A stretch of DNA of 64,000 bases, from the NCBI GenBank assembly GCA_036346405.1, contig CM070548.1:87317333-87381332 (forward strand), read 5' to 3'. Position 1 is the first letter of the stretch; each line of letters starts with the position of its first letter. Shown here in pieces: positions 34,962 through 46,809 of the stretch. The position numbers and the translations under genes were made by a program. The DNA is from Phyllostachys edulis. Lineage: Eukaryota > Streptophyta > Magnoliopsida > Poales > Poaceae. The notes below the pieces were generated by a model. It ran no database searches. It saw nothing but the letters and a program-made list of their open reading frames with translations, and had not been told where the DNA came from.

Positions 34962-35567
34962 CTAAACAGGTTCAGGATTTATCCATTCGGTGACAAAGTC
35001 TGCCAAGATCTGGGATTTAATGGTCGTTCGGGACACGGAATGGTGGTCGAACTCCCCAAGTTCTATTGACCATTTTGCCATGCGTCCCGCTGCTTCCCTG
35101 TTCTTGAGGACCACTCCTAAGGGAAACTCATATGGTATAATTTCTTGTGCATCTGAAAATAATACCGCAGTTTCCTCGAAGACATGAAGAGGGTACATAA
35201 AAGTTTTTGAACCTAGGGGGTATTGTTCCTTAGGCCTGTGTAAAACTTCACTTACGTAGTAAACTGGTAGTTGGACGTTTTCACGTTTTGCGACCAGTAC
35301 TGCGCTCACTGCCTGTGGCATGACAGCTAGATAAATTAAGAGCGTTTCTTCTTGTTTCAGAGAAACCAGAATAGGAGCGCTCGTAATATACCTCTTGACA
35401 TCCTCAAAGGCTATGTTTGCCTCTTCTGACCACTCGAAACCCTCATGTTTCCTTAGAAGTTTGAAGAAAGAAAGGCTTTTTTCTATCAGTCGTGCAATGA
35501 AACGACTTAAAGCCGCCATGCAACCTGTGAGTTTTTGGACTTCTTTCTTCGTGGTCGGAGGGCACAT
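34962..35567 (-). pseudogene. Reverse transcriptase thumb/connection and RNase H start of the Tat-element pol
   Basis: The frame reads KKEVQKLTGCMAALSRFIAR and SFFKLLRKHEGFEWSEEANI, the standard connection after a Ty3/gypsy reverse transcriptase. It is followed by an RNase H-like region (YYVSEVLHRPKEQYPLGSK, KSQILADFVTEW). It degrades the RNA strand of the RNA-DNA hybrid in intact elements. A second RNase H-like stretch (34700-34960) is too decayed to delimit; Tat elements often carry such a duplicate domain. Confidence 0.85.
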
Positions 35568-35674
35568 TATTTAAATGGCCTTTATCTTTTCAGAATTTGC
35601 TTCAATTCCTCATGCAGAGACAAGGAATCCAAGCAATTTTCCTGAAGAGACTTCGAACATGCACTTTTCGGGAT

Positions 35675-36295
35675 TCAGTTCAAACGGTGTTTTCTGAGGT
35701 TGTCGAATGTTTCTTGCAAGTCAGAAATATGATTAAGTTGCTTAATACTTTTTACGACTAGATCATCAATATAGACTTCCAAATTTCGGCCTGGTTGAGA
35801 TATAAAAAAAGTCGTTTGCATCAAGCGTTGAAAAGAAGCGCCAACATTTTTTAGACCAACTGGCATTTTGACATAGCAAAATATCTCAAATGGTGTAATA
35901 AATGCGGTCTTTTCTTCACCATCTAAACACATACTAATCTGATGATAACCAGAGTATGCATCTAGAAAACTTAATACTTCACAACCAGTAGTAGAATCAA
36001 TCAACTGATCGATACAAGGTAAATAAAAATCATTTTTTGGACAGGCTTTATTGATATCAGTAAAGTCTACACAGATACGCCACTTACCATTAGACTTTCT
36101 AACCATTACAGTGTTAGCCAACCATTCTGGGTGATCGACTTCTCTTATAAAGCCTGCTCTAAGCAACTTGTTTAATTCTGATTTGATGGCTTCTCGTCGA
36201 TCAGGTGTGAATCTCTGCAATTTTGGTTTTACGGGTTTCTTATCAAGCCGTAGATCTAGCCTGTGCTCGATCATTTCCCTGGAGACTCCAGGCAT
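35675..36295 (-). pseudogene. Reverse transcriptase core of the Tat-element pol
   Basis: The reading frame holds the motif order of Ty3/gypsy reverse transcriptase: NGKWRICVDFTDINKACPKN, SFLDAYSGYHQI, MPVGLKNVGASFQRLM and the catalytic YIDDLVVKS. It copies the element RNA to DNA in active relatives. The frame ends near 35675 and RT continues in another frame at 35567, so at least one frameshift separates them. This is the best preserved part of the element and the firmest evidence for the superfamily. Confidence 0.93.
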
Positions 36296-36458
36296 GTCAG
36301 ATGCTTTCCACGCGAAAACATCTGCGTTAGCTCTGAGGAAAGTGACGACGACGTCTTCCTATTTGAGGTCTGAAGTAACCCCGATGCGAACAATCTTCAA
36401 GGGCTCTTCTGAATTTAGAGGGACTTCTTTGACTTGGTCGTTTGACTTTGGCGCAGCT

Positions 36459-36791
36459 TTAGACTTCAACCTTCGACTGCTTGGTCGAAGGCTGCCCCTT
36501 GCTTGCTTCTCGAGTCGGTATTTCGCCAACCATCTCGAGGGACTTGTGGTCGCATGTAAGCATCATCTTCTTGTCACAGTGTACTGTGATTACTCTTTTA
36601 GGACCTGGTATCTTAAGACATTGATACCCGTAGTGAGCAGCCATTAAGAATTGTGCCAAAGTTGGTCGTCCGAGTATGGCAATATACGTCGTATCGAAAT
36701 TGACCACATCAAAGGATATTTTCTCTGTCCTGAAATTGCTTGGAGAACCAAATGTGAGAGAAAGAGAAACTTGGCCAGTGGGTTTGGCCAA
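36459..36791 (-). pseudogene. Aspartic protease region of the Tat-element polyprotein
   Basis: The frame reads FDVVNFDTTYIAILGRPTLA, followed by HYGYQCLKIPGPKRVITV, the C-terminal half of retropepsin-like proteases of plant gypsy elements, which cut the polyprotein. The N-terminal half with the active-site DTG lies in other frames at 36800-37000. A basic tail (about 36459-36500) leads to RT. Confidence 0.75.
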
Positions 36792-37239
36792 AGACCCTGG
36801 TACGATCCTATGGAATGAGTATCGTACAGGTTTTATTCTGGTCTAAGGTACTTGCATCTCGTCCAGGGGACTTGTAAGTAGAATATTTAACGAACTGTCA
36901 CCATCAACTAACACGTGATTCACTCGACAGTTATTGATGGTGGGCTCGACTACGATCGGATATTGACCTAGTCGAGTGGAAGGGATCGGACAGTCCACCT
37001 TATCAAAAGAGATGGGAACTTCCGACCACTTCGGTGATTTAATGACAAGAGGAGGGTCAATACAATTTACCTCTCGTGCGACGGCTTTGAACTATTACTT
37101 TCACTTGTATGCCAAGGATCCTCCAAAGATGTGGTCGATGGTATGCTTCGGATCCTAGAACGGCATCTCCTCGTCATCATCCGACTGCTTGCGACCACTC
37201 GTTTGTCCTACCTCCTCGAGTGTAGGGAGTGGTCCTTTG

Positions 37240-39454
37240 CCGGTGTAGTAGTCCTCGAGTTTTCCTTGGAAAACCCGGCTGTTGCGAAGGTCGTGTCCTT
37301 CCTTTTTATAGAAAACACGCCACCTGGGCTTATTGTTTTTCCGCTAGGAGCGCTTACCTTTGCCCTGTTCGGAGTACGTCTTGGAACTTCGTAGCTCCTT
37401 ATAGCTTACGGCTAAGAATTCCTTAAATTGTTGACTTGAGGCTTTTGACCATTCGCCTTGTTCTTGGATTTTTTTTTGGCCTTATTATCCTTCTTCTTGT
37501 TTGCTTTCGCCCACTTCTTGAGGATCTTTGTCACCCCGATCGATGGTTTTGTTCTACTCGACTGCTTCAGCGGTAGTCGCATATTGATCGGCCATCTCGA
37601 AGAGCTCAGCGACAGTAGCTGAGGGATTCAAAGCGATATCCTCCGTAATCCTTCTGCTATGAACTCCCTATTTAAAGGCCCTTATAACAGATGAGTCAGA
37701 AACCTCTCGAATCGAATTACGAACCTGACTGAAACGCCTGATAAATTGGCGTAAAGTTTCGTGGTCGTTTTGTCTCATCCTGTGCAGGTCGTCCTCCTTT
37801 TCAGGGCGATTGTAAGTGCCTTAGAAGTTGGCTGGTAGAAGGTCACAAAGGTGTTGCCACGAATAGATCAACTCGAGTGGTTGGTTTAGCAACCACGATC
37901 GAGCAGACCCTTCGAGCACAGTTGGAAGGTAATTCGCCATGACATGCTCTCCTCCTGCTGCTGCTTGGACAGCGGTCGTATAGATCTGAAGGAATTCGAT
38001 GGTATTTTGTGACCCATCAAACTTCTCCATGTTCACCGGTCAAAACCGTGGCGGCCAGCGAACAGCTCGAAAATCAGGCGAGAACGCCCGGCATCCGGTA
38101 ATGACATCACACCGCCTTCTCTGTAGAAAGAAGGGTTGATATCACCAGGTGATCGTAGATGCCGATACCCGGTCGTGGGTGCACCTGACCTATGATAGGT
38201 CTCAATTCTACGAGGGTAATACTCCTCGTATTCCATCTGCCGTTGCAGATTTCTGGGTCGTAGTGGTGAACTATCATCTCCCCTGAGAGCTTGTCGATCA
38301 TCAGATGTTCGAAGAACTCTTCTACGACTGGAGTTAAGGTTAGGGGAACGACGCAACCTGTTGTCGCGCTAATCTCCATGAGGCGAGTTGTTCAAACGAC
38401 TAGTAGTCGACGGAGTCGTACCGCTACGACTTCCAGAATGATGTCGGGGAGGATGCTCAAGTCTGGCCATCGTGCTTCGAAGCCTTCGTGCGATCTCTTC
38501 GGCGAAGAGGTTGTACCCTGGCGCTCGTGCGAGATCTTGAGTTGGGTTCTCGAGCAGATCATTTATGTGCTGGAGTTCTCGAGTCTCCTCCGACTGGTAT
38601 TGAACGCACCCAGGTAAATTTCTCTGAGTCGTTATCCTTCTCCTTTGGGTTGTCTTAGGATCATCTATATCTAATCCCTGAGTTTGCCTTAATGGAGTGC
38701 GATCATTTCGAGGATTTCTCCCACGCTCATCAAACTGCTGATCCCATTCATTGGCGAAGGCATCCTCATCATCGCCACGAGGGGTCGTAGAGTGTGATCG
38801 GCGGGGAGTATTCTCAACCCTACTTCTAGGAGATAGATCATGATCTAAGGGGAGGGTGAAGACCTCCTGTGTATGATCTTCACTTGCGCTTGGGGCCTAC
38901 TGGCGTGAAGAGTGGTCGAATGACACCATCTGGTGACTTGAAGCAAACCCCTCTAGGAAGGGGAACTCTGGGTTATAACCGTCTGTGTCTATAGGTGAGC
39001 CCTACGAACGTGTGGTCGAACTCGTAGGAACAGGGTGCTTCCCCATATCCTCTGCAAGGATAGCCACAGAGTTACAATCACCAGATGTTGATGGAGTCTC
39101 GGAATGATGGCTTTCAGGATTTGCCTTGCCAGGTAGGACTACCTCAGGCGGACTTGAACATTCAAAGGGAGTACCCTCGTCATGTTGTGAGCCTGCCTGG
39201 TTGCGGTCCTGATTGCGGTCGGATGGACCCTTGTCCTCTGAGGAAACTGATCCCTCAGTTGGACGTACTGTTGTCGGGGAAAATGACTCCTCCTCAACTC
39301 CATTGGTGGCATAGTCTCCTGGATCCGGCGAATGATCTCTGGAGGCGGGATTACCATCGGATGAAATGATACTCCAGTTGAAGCTGACATCCATGTCGAT
39401 GTCTACGTAGTCGACCAAGTCAAACTAATTCTCCTCATTCCACTCTCCTGCCAT
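37240..39454 (-). pseudogene. gag of the large Tat-lineage element
   Basis: The gag core is in frames at 37821-38379 (KFDGSQNTIEFLQIYTTAVQ, MANYLPTVLEGSARSWLLN). A degenerate zinc-knuckle-like stretch lies near 37300 (FYKKEGHDLRN). The start codon at 39452-39454 opens MAGEWNEEN and meets a TAG at 39425-39427 (codon 10), where the first element in this window has Trp. Several further shifts occur, so no capsid protein can be made. Confidence 0.82.
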
Positions 39455-39518
39455 GGAAACATTAGAAAAAAAAGAGAATTTGTTGATAAGAAATGAATGG
39501 AGATCTCTCTATGGTCGG

Positions 39519-39526
39519 CGCCAACT
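39519..39526 (-). other. Primer binding site core of the large Tat-lineage element
   Basis: Directly inside the 5' LTR the minus strand reads GTTGGCGCCGACC. The GGCGCC core is shared with the first element in this window. The priming tRNA is not certain; the TGGCGCCG core resembles tRNA-Asp-type sites. Confidence 0.5.
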
Positions 39527-40280
39527 GTCAGTGATATAGAACCGATCTTATGTATGATTGTTTGATTCAGGGGGTCGCCTAGATAAGAATCACTCAGAGA
39601 ATGACACGAGGATTTTATACAGGTTCGGACCTTCTCCAAAGAGAATAACAACCCTACTCGTGTGTGGCTATATTGAGTATGCTGATTAAAACCAAGAGAA
39701 AGACTAGAGCTTGTACTCCAGATTGCGCTTGTCCCTTTCTGCTTTCTAACTTCAACCTTATATAACGTATGAAAAAGTGGCAATTCCTCTAGACGAAGAG
39801 GCATCCCAACATTCCAATTGACGAACCGCTTGATTGAAGTTATCGTCAGGGACGTGGCACCGCCACGTTGCTAGGTAGTTGTTGTCAGAGACAGAAGTAA
39901 ATCGTGCGGTTACCCACAGAGAGTAACAGCGTATATCATTAAGTCCCCCATGTGTCAAACATGGTGCATAATACTCTCTAACTGATTAGGCCCACAAGTC
40001 AGCAAGCCCTACCAATTACAGGGTGATCGAAACCAACCAAGTCGTAAAAGATCTTACGACCGCTTGATAGTCGTAGGAAGGCTTACGACTATACCAGGGT
40101 CGTAAGAGGACTCATGACCATGGGGTGGTTTATGACCAGGCAGCTCGACATCTCCCTTATAAATATTAAGGGGTATACTTAAGACTAATATGGAGATACT
40201 TAAGACTAATATGGAGATGTTCATATCTATAATAATAATTACAGATAAACAAATAAATGAGGATTATTAGATCCTCGTCA
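39527..40280 (-). repeat. 5' LTR of the large Tat-lineage element
   Basis: The 754-bp LTR (TGTCAGTGATAT ... ATCCTCGTCA) is alignable along its whole length with 18375-19108. It is longer by a 21-bp tandem duplication (two copies of ATACTTAAGACTAATATGG near 40174-40215). Scattered substitutions between the two LTRs show the insertion is not recent. Confidence 0.92.
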
Positions 40281-40560
40281 ACAGGTATCGGCAGAAATAT
40301 TCTTTTGCATTGTAACTCGCTCTGCTTGTTTGACAGTGCATTGTGATGCATAGGAAATAAGCCAATTGCATGCTTTTTTTTTTTGGCATATGTCCATGCC
40401 CTTTTCTTCTGTATCCTCCTACTTTTATCTTAATAGTTGCAAGTGAAACATATTTCTTACATAGCTGATTCTAAAATCCTTGTAGTTTCTTTCCAGCTAT
40501 ATGATCTCAAGCAACAAGGCTTCATTGAAAGACAAGAGGTATTTTGCTAGTTAGCATGTA
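40281..40560 (+). pseudogene. CBL-like (calcineurin B-like) gene fragment with one recognisable exon
   Basis: The 42-bp segment 40497-40538 is preceded by a good 3' splice site (TTTCTTTCCAG) and followed by GT. It reads LYDLKQQGFIERQE in frame, which matches a small exon of plant calcineurin B-like proteins, the calcium sensors that activate CIPK kinases. No flanking CBL exons with the EF-hand loops were found nearby, so this is a remnant. The sequence from 40281 to 40375 repeats the region near 18180-18270 on the other side of the retrotransposon. The gene was therefore probably broken by duplication and insertion. The family call rests on 14 residues from memory and is moderately sure. Confidence 0.5.
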
Positions 40561-42430
40561 ATATGTGAATTTAACATTTTGATTAGGATCAAGGTTTCAT
40601 TTGTTGCAAGTGAAACAAACTATATTGTTTATTTATTTTAAACGATTAGTAGTTTAATATTTGTGTTTAGTGGTCAAATGGGTTCGAGAAGGGTGCTTTG
40701 AACTAAAAGGAGGAGGGAAGAGGATAGCTTGTTTGTTCCATCGTATGTTTGTTGTTTCTTATTTTCATTTGTGCTTATTGTCATTTTCATATATTAACAA
40801 GATCTATAAGTTTGAGTTTAACAAAGGCCATTTTCATCTATTAGCTTGTACTCCCTAGCCATTTGGTAAGCTTTATAAATGCAGAAGTACATTCTTGTGA
40901 GTGTATGAGATTAGTTTGGAAAGGGGGAAAAAGGCAGAATGTTAACCATTCTCTGTTTTTAGTGCGAACACACAAAATTCAGAACATCACACATGAACTC
41001 ATCTACAAGTAAATCTACTGCTCATTACATCAGTCTCACCGTGAACACAAAATACTTTGCATTTGATTGATAGCTGTGGGGTAGAACAAGTAGTAGTAGA
41101 AGGGAAGGGAGTAGAGTAGAACTTATCTGTGTGGACGGGGTAGAAGCAGAGTACATTGTTGTGTAGTATATTTGTGCAAACATAATCTGTGTAAGATCAT
41201 TTACTAATGTTTTCCATGATGTCCTGGTCTCGGTTGTAGTTTTTATTCAACATGTACCAAGGCCGTAATTCATGTCTTGCTTGCTAACAGTTATATATAT
41301 ATAGTTAATTAAGCTCTTCACCTATCATTTAATGCTTGGAGCTTTGAATATGCAACAACTTCCTTAGTTGTCTTAGGATGCTAAAAAAATAATGGTCTTC
41401 TCTTAACTTTGATGTAGTTAGTATAGGAGGCTACATTCCATTCGTAAATTGAAAGCTCTGTAATTGCTACAGACAATATAATTAGGGTACAATAGAAGAT
41501 CATGATTGATTGCTTATAATTGCATTCGTAAATTGATTTGTTTTGGATGCACTTGTCGAGGGAATCCTCAAAAGTTTCACTATTATTTTTAGAAAGAAAT
41601 ATGGTTCTTGTGATTTATTAGCAGATCATGATTGATTTTATAAAACAAATATCTAGCATGTTGCATTTGTACAGGTAGTACTAAGATGATATATCAAATA
41701 TCTGTATAATAATAGGCCGTGTTATTTGCTAATCAAGAGTCTACCTTGATGGTGGGACTGATTCTGTTATGTTTCAAATTTCTTCTCCAGGGAAATATTG
41801 GATGCAAAGCTTGATGATTCCCTTATTGGAGGGGAGTTCCTAATCTAAAATTATAGTTGAGGGATTACATGAGTTTTTTTTTTTGGGTACAAGAGAATTT
41901 GCAATATAAAATACTTTGATCTTGTGACGATACTGGCTAGGTTTTGGTTGCAATGGCATGCTAAGCAATATAATGTTGTGTGAATTTAGACAGTTGTACT
42001 TAAGTCCGATGTTACTGAAGTACCAACATGATGCTACCGAATTACCAACATTGATTGTAGATTTTTCTGATTTTTTGATTTCTCTGTGGACTATTGTTAT
42101 GGTTGTTACTTGCTAGTGCTATGCGATTACATTAGAATATCTAGTATTATTCTTCATGAATTATCATAATTTTTCGTTGAGCTCTTTGTTTGTTATTTGA
42201 ACTTTATGATTTTTTTTGGGATTGTTTTTGGAAATTTCTGGTTATTTGAGAATTTTCTGGACTTTTTTTTGAATTTCTCTATATTGTTTTAGCAATTTAG
42301 TGATTTTATTTCGAATTTTCAGAATATTTTATGATGTTTTCGAATTTATGGGCTTTTTGTTTGGAAATTCTAGACTGTTTTTGAAAATTTCCATTTTATG
42401 TGAATTTTCTGACCACTTTTTAAATTCAAA
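40560..42430. other. AT-rich non-coding stretch
   Basis: No frame of note. The composition is intron-like (T-rich tracts and many short stops). It may be intron or downstream sequence of the broken CBL-like gene. Confidence 0.45.
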
Positions 42431-42662
42431 ATTTTAAATAGGTGTTATCTCTTCCAATCCAACCAGGATCCACAGGCACAGAGGGGATTAATCCATGATG
42501 GAAGAGGATTGGTTGGGGATTGGATGATGTGAGGGGGATTAGTCCAATCTCATTTGGATTATCTTCCATATGGATTAGTTCCCACGTTGCCAAACAAGTC
42601 CTTAATCACGTATTTACCCCTCGTCGTCGACGATCAGTAGGCAGCAGCTCCCTAAAACGATG

Positions 42663-42950
42663 TTAGGGCATGTACAATGGTATAGACAGCTGCTGTCTAT
42701 AGCAACTCTCTATACCATCTATAAATAGCATTAAAAATAGCTCATATAATGGGTTGTGGTGATATAGTTGGCTACAGGATTGTAAACAACACACAATCTT
42801 TTAATGTTTTTCTTGGTTCTGATGCTACAGTCAACTACAGGATTACAGACAGTTTATTTCTCTCTCTTTATTCTCTTTCATCAATATCAACTTAAATTCT
42901 ACGTGATAGGAACTATAAATAACTAATATAAATCTTTTATACGTAACCTT
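42663..42950. mobile_element. Possible MITE beginning GGGCATGTACAATGG
   Basis: The start matches a common grass MITE end, and a similar end occurs reversed at 54303-54318. The partner end was not found, so the right limit is a guess. Interior repeats of GCTACAGGATTGTA/CAACTACAGGATTACA hint at internal duplication. Confidence 0.3.
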
Positions 42951-42959
42951 ACGGCAGAG

Positions 42960-45900
42960 GAGCAGGATGATGATTACAGGACAATCCGAGTCGCACACGT
43001 CCCTCGGCTCCGGCCATACATTTTGGGGTTTTGCCTAGGCTTTTTTAGCTGTTCTTGTCCACCGCATTTTGCCACGTTTATTCACACGCTGCATGCGTCC
43101 TTCCGGGCTCCTTCGATGAGACAAAAGCACATGTGGCTTCGGGACTCTCAAACGTCAAACCTCCCCAATCCCAACTCCACCTTGTGCGTTTGTTTTCTCA
43201 TTCGCGAGGCTACGATATCGAGATAAGACGTCGTGTATTCCTCGTAGTATATAGGGCTAGGCTACTGATTGTGATGAGATCATGAGGGGCCTGGACGGAT
43301 TGAGAGTAGACTTGGGTTTGTTTGGTGAGTAGTAGAAAATGGCTATTGCACTATTCTGATACGCGACAGTTCATGGAAATCTGTGGCTTTCGGTCACCAT
43401 ATAGATGGGTCACATTTAGACAAGGCTGGGCTTGCTTTGGTTGAACTACCCGTCGGGTTTGTCACGGGAATTGAAATTTCAGGCCCAGTGATATGGGCCT
43501 ATGGGCCGTGCGGCCGTAGAAAGCACTCGTGTTTCTTCCAAACATGGAGTAATTCCATTACCAGCGAGTTTTTTTTTAAAGAAAAAAGAAATTTACCAGT
43601 AAGTTCTGTCATCTGCTGGCCCCGGTAAGAGCAAGTATGGACTGTCCTTGGCATTTCTGCATCGTACCAAAACCAGCTTTGTTGGTCCCATTTGGATCAA
43701 TGAACCAAAACACATTGATCCCCACACCCCAGAAAAGTCCCAAGAGACGGAGTCTGAATTCTGAAAAGCTCCAGGTCGGACTATCTCCCGGCTTTGTACC
43801 ATTCTTTGGTCCCTGTGGTAAAGCTTGTGTCTACTCGTAAGGCAACCCAAAACTAACGACAATTGACAGACTACGTGTTCTTCTTGAGTTTTGTCTGCAG
43901 ACTTGCAGTGGAAGTGTTGATTTTGCCTTTTCTTCTGCACTGATCTGGTTGTTGAGCTCAGCTTTCTTTTACTACAATAATTTAAAAGGTAAAATCCTAC
44001 CAAGATTTGGGCACGTTGCAGATGTTGATCTTCTGTGGTGACTACGCACGTAAAACTGCCCGCCGATCCAAGACAAAGGCTCCAATCTGGCCCGGGAGAG
44101 ATTAAACAGCGATCGGCATCAGTGTTGTCGCAGCGGCAGAAGAAGCGCTACAGCAAAATACTGTAGCAATTGATGTAAATCTTCGATTTTCGATTAGACG
44201 GTGGAGATTGCTCCTAATGCTATGCTATTATATATCTCTGGATTGACTGCTTCAAACCCTTTTTGATACTGCATGACCAGCTTTGCTTTCTGGGCTCCAC
44301 CGCTAAAACAATCTTAAGAGTTTGAAGATGTTTTTTTTTCATTTCTTTACCCTGGATAGACATGCATGAGAAATGGAATGCTTTGTGTTTTCATGAAGCA
44401 CAATACTCTAAATGCCACTGATATGTTCTTGTGCTTTCCAAGTGACTCCTAATATTGTCTCTCACCTCTTGTATGCCCTCCACATGACTGGCACGGTCGG
44501 CTACAGAAGATCACCATAAGCCGGGTAACATGATCTACCTACCTTTAAGAATGTTGCAGGGTCTGTCTAATCGCCACCAAATCGTTCAGTGAAAGCAGCC
44601 GCTCCCGGTAGTAAAGCGGCTAAACAACCTAGTAACCTGCTGCGTGCAAGCGAGCCTAGCGCGCAGCAACGCGACAGCGAGATTAGGACCTCCATTTTTT
44701 TAACCGCGATTGGACTGGCCGATCGATCCCCGTCGCCGTCGTGGGGATATTTGACGCCGATCGACCACCGAATCTGTGTTAAATTGGCCGTGCGCGCCAT
44801 CTATCGCGGCAAAACGCTTGCCCCGCCCCGACAAATATCTTGCCGAAAACGCAATCGCGTACGTCTGTAACGTGCACGTTTTGCACCGGACGTGTGTGCA
44901 TGACAGCAGGACTGCATGCATCCACCTAAAGTAGCGCAGATGCTGTCATAGCTTGACGACAGCAAACCTGAAGTACCACACACCACTGCATGGCTACATG
45001 CCGCGCTACGTGTATACCAGTGTACGGTTGAACACTACTCGTGAGTTCGTAGTACTCTTGGCTAGGATTAATCGCTTGGCGATCAAAATTAACAGCTAGT
45101 GGTAAAAAGAAAAAGAAAAAGAAAAAGAAATCGCCCAACCATTTTGACTTCTTCCGAATGCTGGAATCAGAGTCGAGATTTGCTCGGTCTGCACTCCGAA
45201 AAACTGTCAACCACACGTGCACCCATGGGCAATACGCTGCGCTACCATAGTCAATATTCCATTAATACTCCGCATAACGTGCGTTTACACTAGGCACGGT
45301 ACCTACGAGGCCACGACGCGACGACTACGAAACCAAATCCGCGTCCGCGAGACTGCAACCAGTTTACCGAGAGCCTTCGGCTAAAATTTTACTTTTTAAA
45401 TGAAGTAGCAAAACTAGCATTATCATGTGGTTGCCATGCTGCAACTGACTGAGTATACAGTAGGTCACCTATCGTGATCTGGAACTTCGAGACAAAAATG
45501 GCGCGGCAACGGACGGTGCCACCCTGCTCTTGTGCAGCTCGTCTGCGTACTGCAGTACACACGGGCAGCATACAAAAGAGAGGAGGGAAAGGAACAACCG
45601 TCTCGGTCACGTCACCAAAACCGACATGCGGGTCCCACGCGACTGACCCCAACACGCCTCATTACCGCCCCCCGCACGTGCGCGAGCAGCCTTATCTTTC
45701 AAGCCCGCAAGGGGATCCTCTGCAACCAGCGAGACAAGTTGCACCAGAGGCGTATGCCATCAGATGGGAGGAAAACGCTAGCCCAATGCGCAGATGCTAT
45801 TTAGATTACTTCATGGATTTTAGCAAACCGGAAAAGGGGGAAATTTTTCAACGTTTGTAGTTTGGAATGAACTATGCATGAACAATTCTCATGTGATTGC

Positions 45901-46160
45901 AGCTCAACCGCAGAGGATCCCCCGCACAGGCACTGTCCAGCTCTACCAATGGTACTCTCGTGATTAACTAACTGCAAACCCCGTGCCTAAGTTTCGCACC
46001 CACAAAACCACACGCCGTTAAGCCGCGGTGGCCCCTCCCTTATTATGGAGGCTCCGTCGCGCGCGCTCTCCTCCTACAGCGACGCTGTGACTTCGTAACG
46101 CCCCTCTCAGAAGCGCGGCGCAGAGGAGTGAGGAGAGGGAGAGCAACCGCACGGAGAGGC
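42960..46160. other. Intergenic; no supported gene
   Basis: Open frames here (for example minus 43593-44003 and plus 45474-45860) show no domain and conflict with frames on the other strand. A short purine run of AAAAAG repeats lies at about 45103-45130. The right part is the upstream region of the gene at 46165. Confidence 0.55.
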
Positions 46161-46164
46161 GGAG

Positions 46165-46704
46165 ATGAAGGCAGCGGTCGCGGTAGCCATCGGCGGCGAC
46201 GAGTGGCGGTGCCGGAAGCACCCGGCGGCGAGATCCGGCGGCGGGGTGTGCCCGCACTGCCTCCGCGACCGGCTCCTCCGCCTCTGCCCTAACTGCGCGC
46301 ACGTGCGGTCCTGCGCATGCACGTGCGCCTCCCCCTCCTCTTCGTCGTCGGCCTCCGGCGACGCGGTCGGCCGGGTCCACAGCCTCATCGAGCGGGAGCA
46401 CCGAATCGCGCGGTCACGGTCCGTCGCCGCGTCCTCCTCCGCCGCGGTGGCCGCCGCCGCTGCAGGCGGCGTCGGCGGCAGGCGGAAGGCGAGGGTTTGG
46501 GGGTGGCCGCCGTTCTGGAAGACTGCGGCGAGGGAGGAGGGAGGCGCGGAGGAGGAGGACGAGGAGGGGCTTGGGCTTGCGAGGTCCAGCTCGGTGTCCG
46601 CGACGGCCGTGGAGGCGAAGTCTCGGTGGGGGTGGCACTTCCCGAGCCCGCTGAAGGCTTTCCGGCACCGGAGGTCGTCGGCGAGCATGCCGGAGCGGGG
46701 GTGA
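46165..46704 (+). CDS. Small Cys/Ser-rich plant protein, single exon, 179 aa, function unknown
   Basis: A high-GC single-exon frame, typical of intronless grass genes. Near the N-terminus it carries a Cys/His motif: WRCRKHPAARSGGGVCPHCL followed by RDRLLRLCPNC and CACTC. This resembles the CxKHP...GxCxxCLxxRL motif at the N-terminus of DUF740 (OCTOPUS-type) and related small plant proteins; it may bind zinc. The middle is Ser/Ala-rich with RSRSVAASSS, then WGWPPFWK, an acidic run (EEEDEE) and a basic C-terminus (WGWHFPSPLKAFRHRRSSAS). No signal peptide or membrane segment is seen. The start is the first ATG after a GC-rich leader, and an opposite-strand frame is only a GC shadow. Membrane-associated signalling would be a guess from the DUF740 resemblance. 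I am confident it is a gene, not of its role. Confidence 0.8.
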   Translation: MKAAVAVAIGGDEWRCRKHPAARSGGGVCPHCLRDRLLRLCPNCAHVRSCACTCASPSSSSSASGDAVGRVHSLIEREHRIARSRSVAASSSAAVAAAAAGGVGGRRKARVWGWPPFWKTAAREEGGAEEEDEEGLGLARSSSVSATAVEAKSRWGWHFPSPLKAFRHRRSSASMPERG

Positions 46705-46809
46705 GAATAATAGATAGCTCGACTTGCCGGAAATCGTTTAGTGGGGGCCGGTGAGGCGCTTTAGATGATGATTAATTAATTAACTAGATGGGGGATTAGA
46801 GGAGGGGTT

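Larger units (their letters stand above)
18375..40280 (-). mobile_element. Tat-lineage Ty3/gypsy LTR retrotransposon with antisense gene, hosting a CACTA element
   Basis: The element spans 21.9 kb, or about 12.7 kb without the nested CACTA. LTRs lie at 18375-19108 and 39527-40280, both TG...CA with the same ATCCTCGTCA end. On the minus strand it reads 5' LTR (right), primer binding site, gag, protease, reverse transcriptase, RNase H, integrase. It then has a spacer with direct repeats and a convergent plus-strand gene next to the 3' LTR (left). A polypurine tract (GCTGGGGGGC, minus, about 19113-19122) adjoins the 3' LTR. An extra, often antisense, transposase_28-like ORF is a known feature of the Tat clade (RIRE2, Grande). 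The 5-bp flanks ATATG and ACAGG match only partly, fitting an old insertion. All frames are damaged, so the copy is inactive. Confidence 0.9.

Noticed and set aside
18370..40285. Perfect 5-bp target-site duplication for the large Tat element
   Set aside because: Flanks are ATATG and ACAGG, matching at three of five positions only.
43593..44003. 136-codon minus-strand open frame
   Set aside because: No domain, no splice or promoter context, composition random.
46414..46688. Minus-strand frames over the 46165 gene
   Set aside because: GC-rich shadow frames; the plus frame has the Cys/His motif and a normal start and stop.
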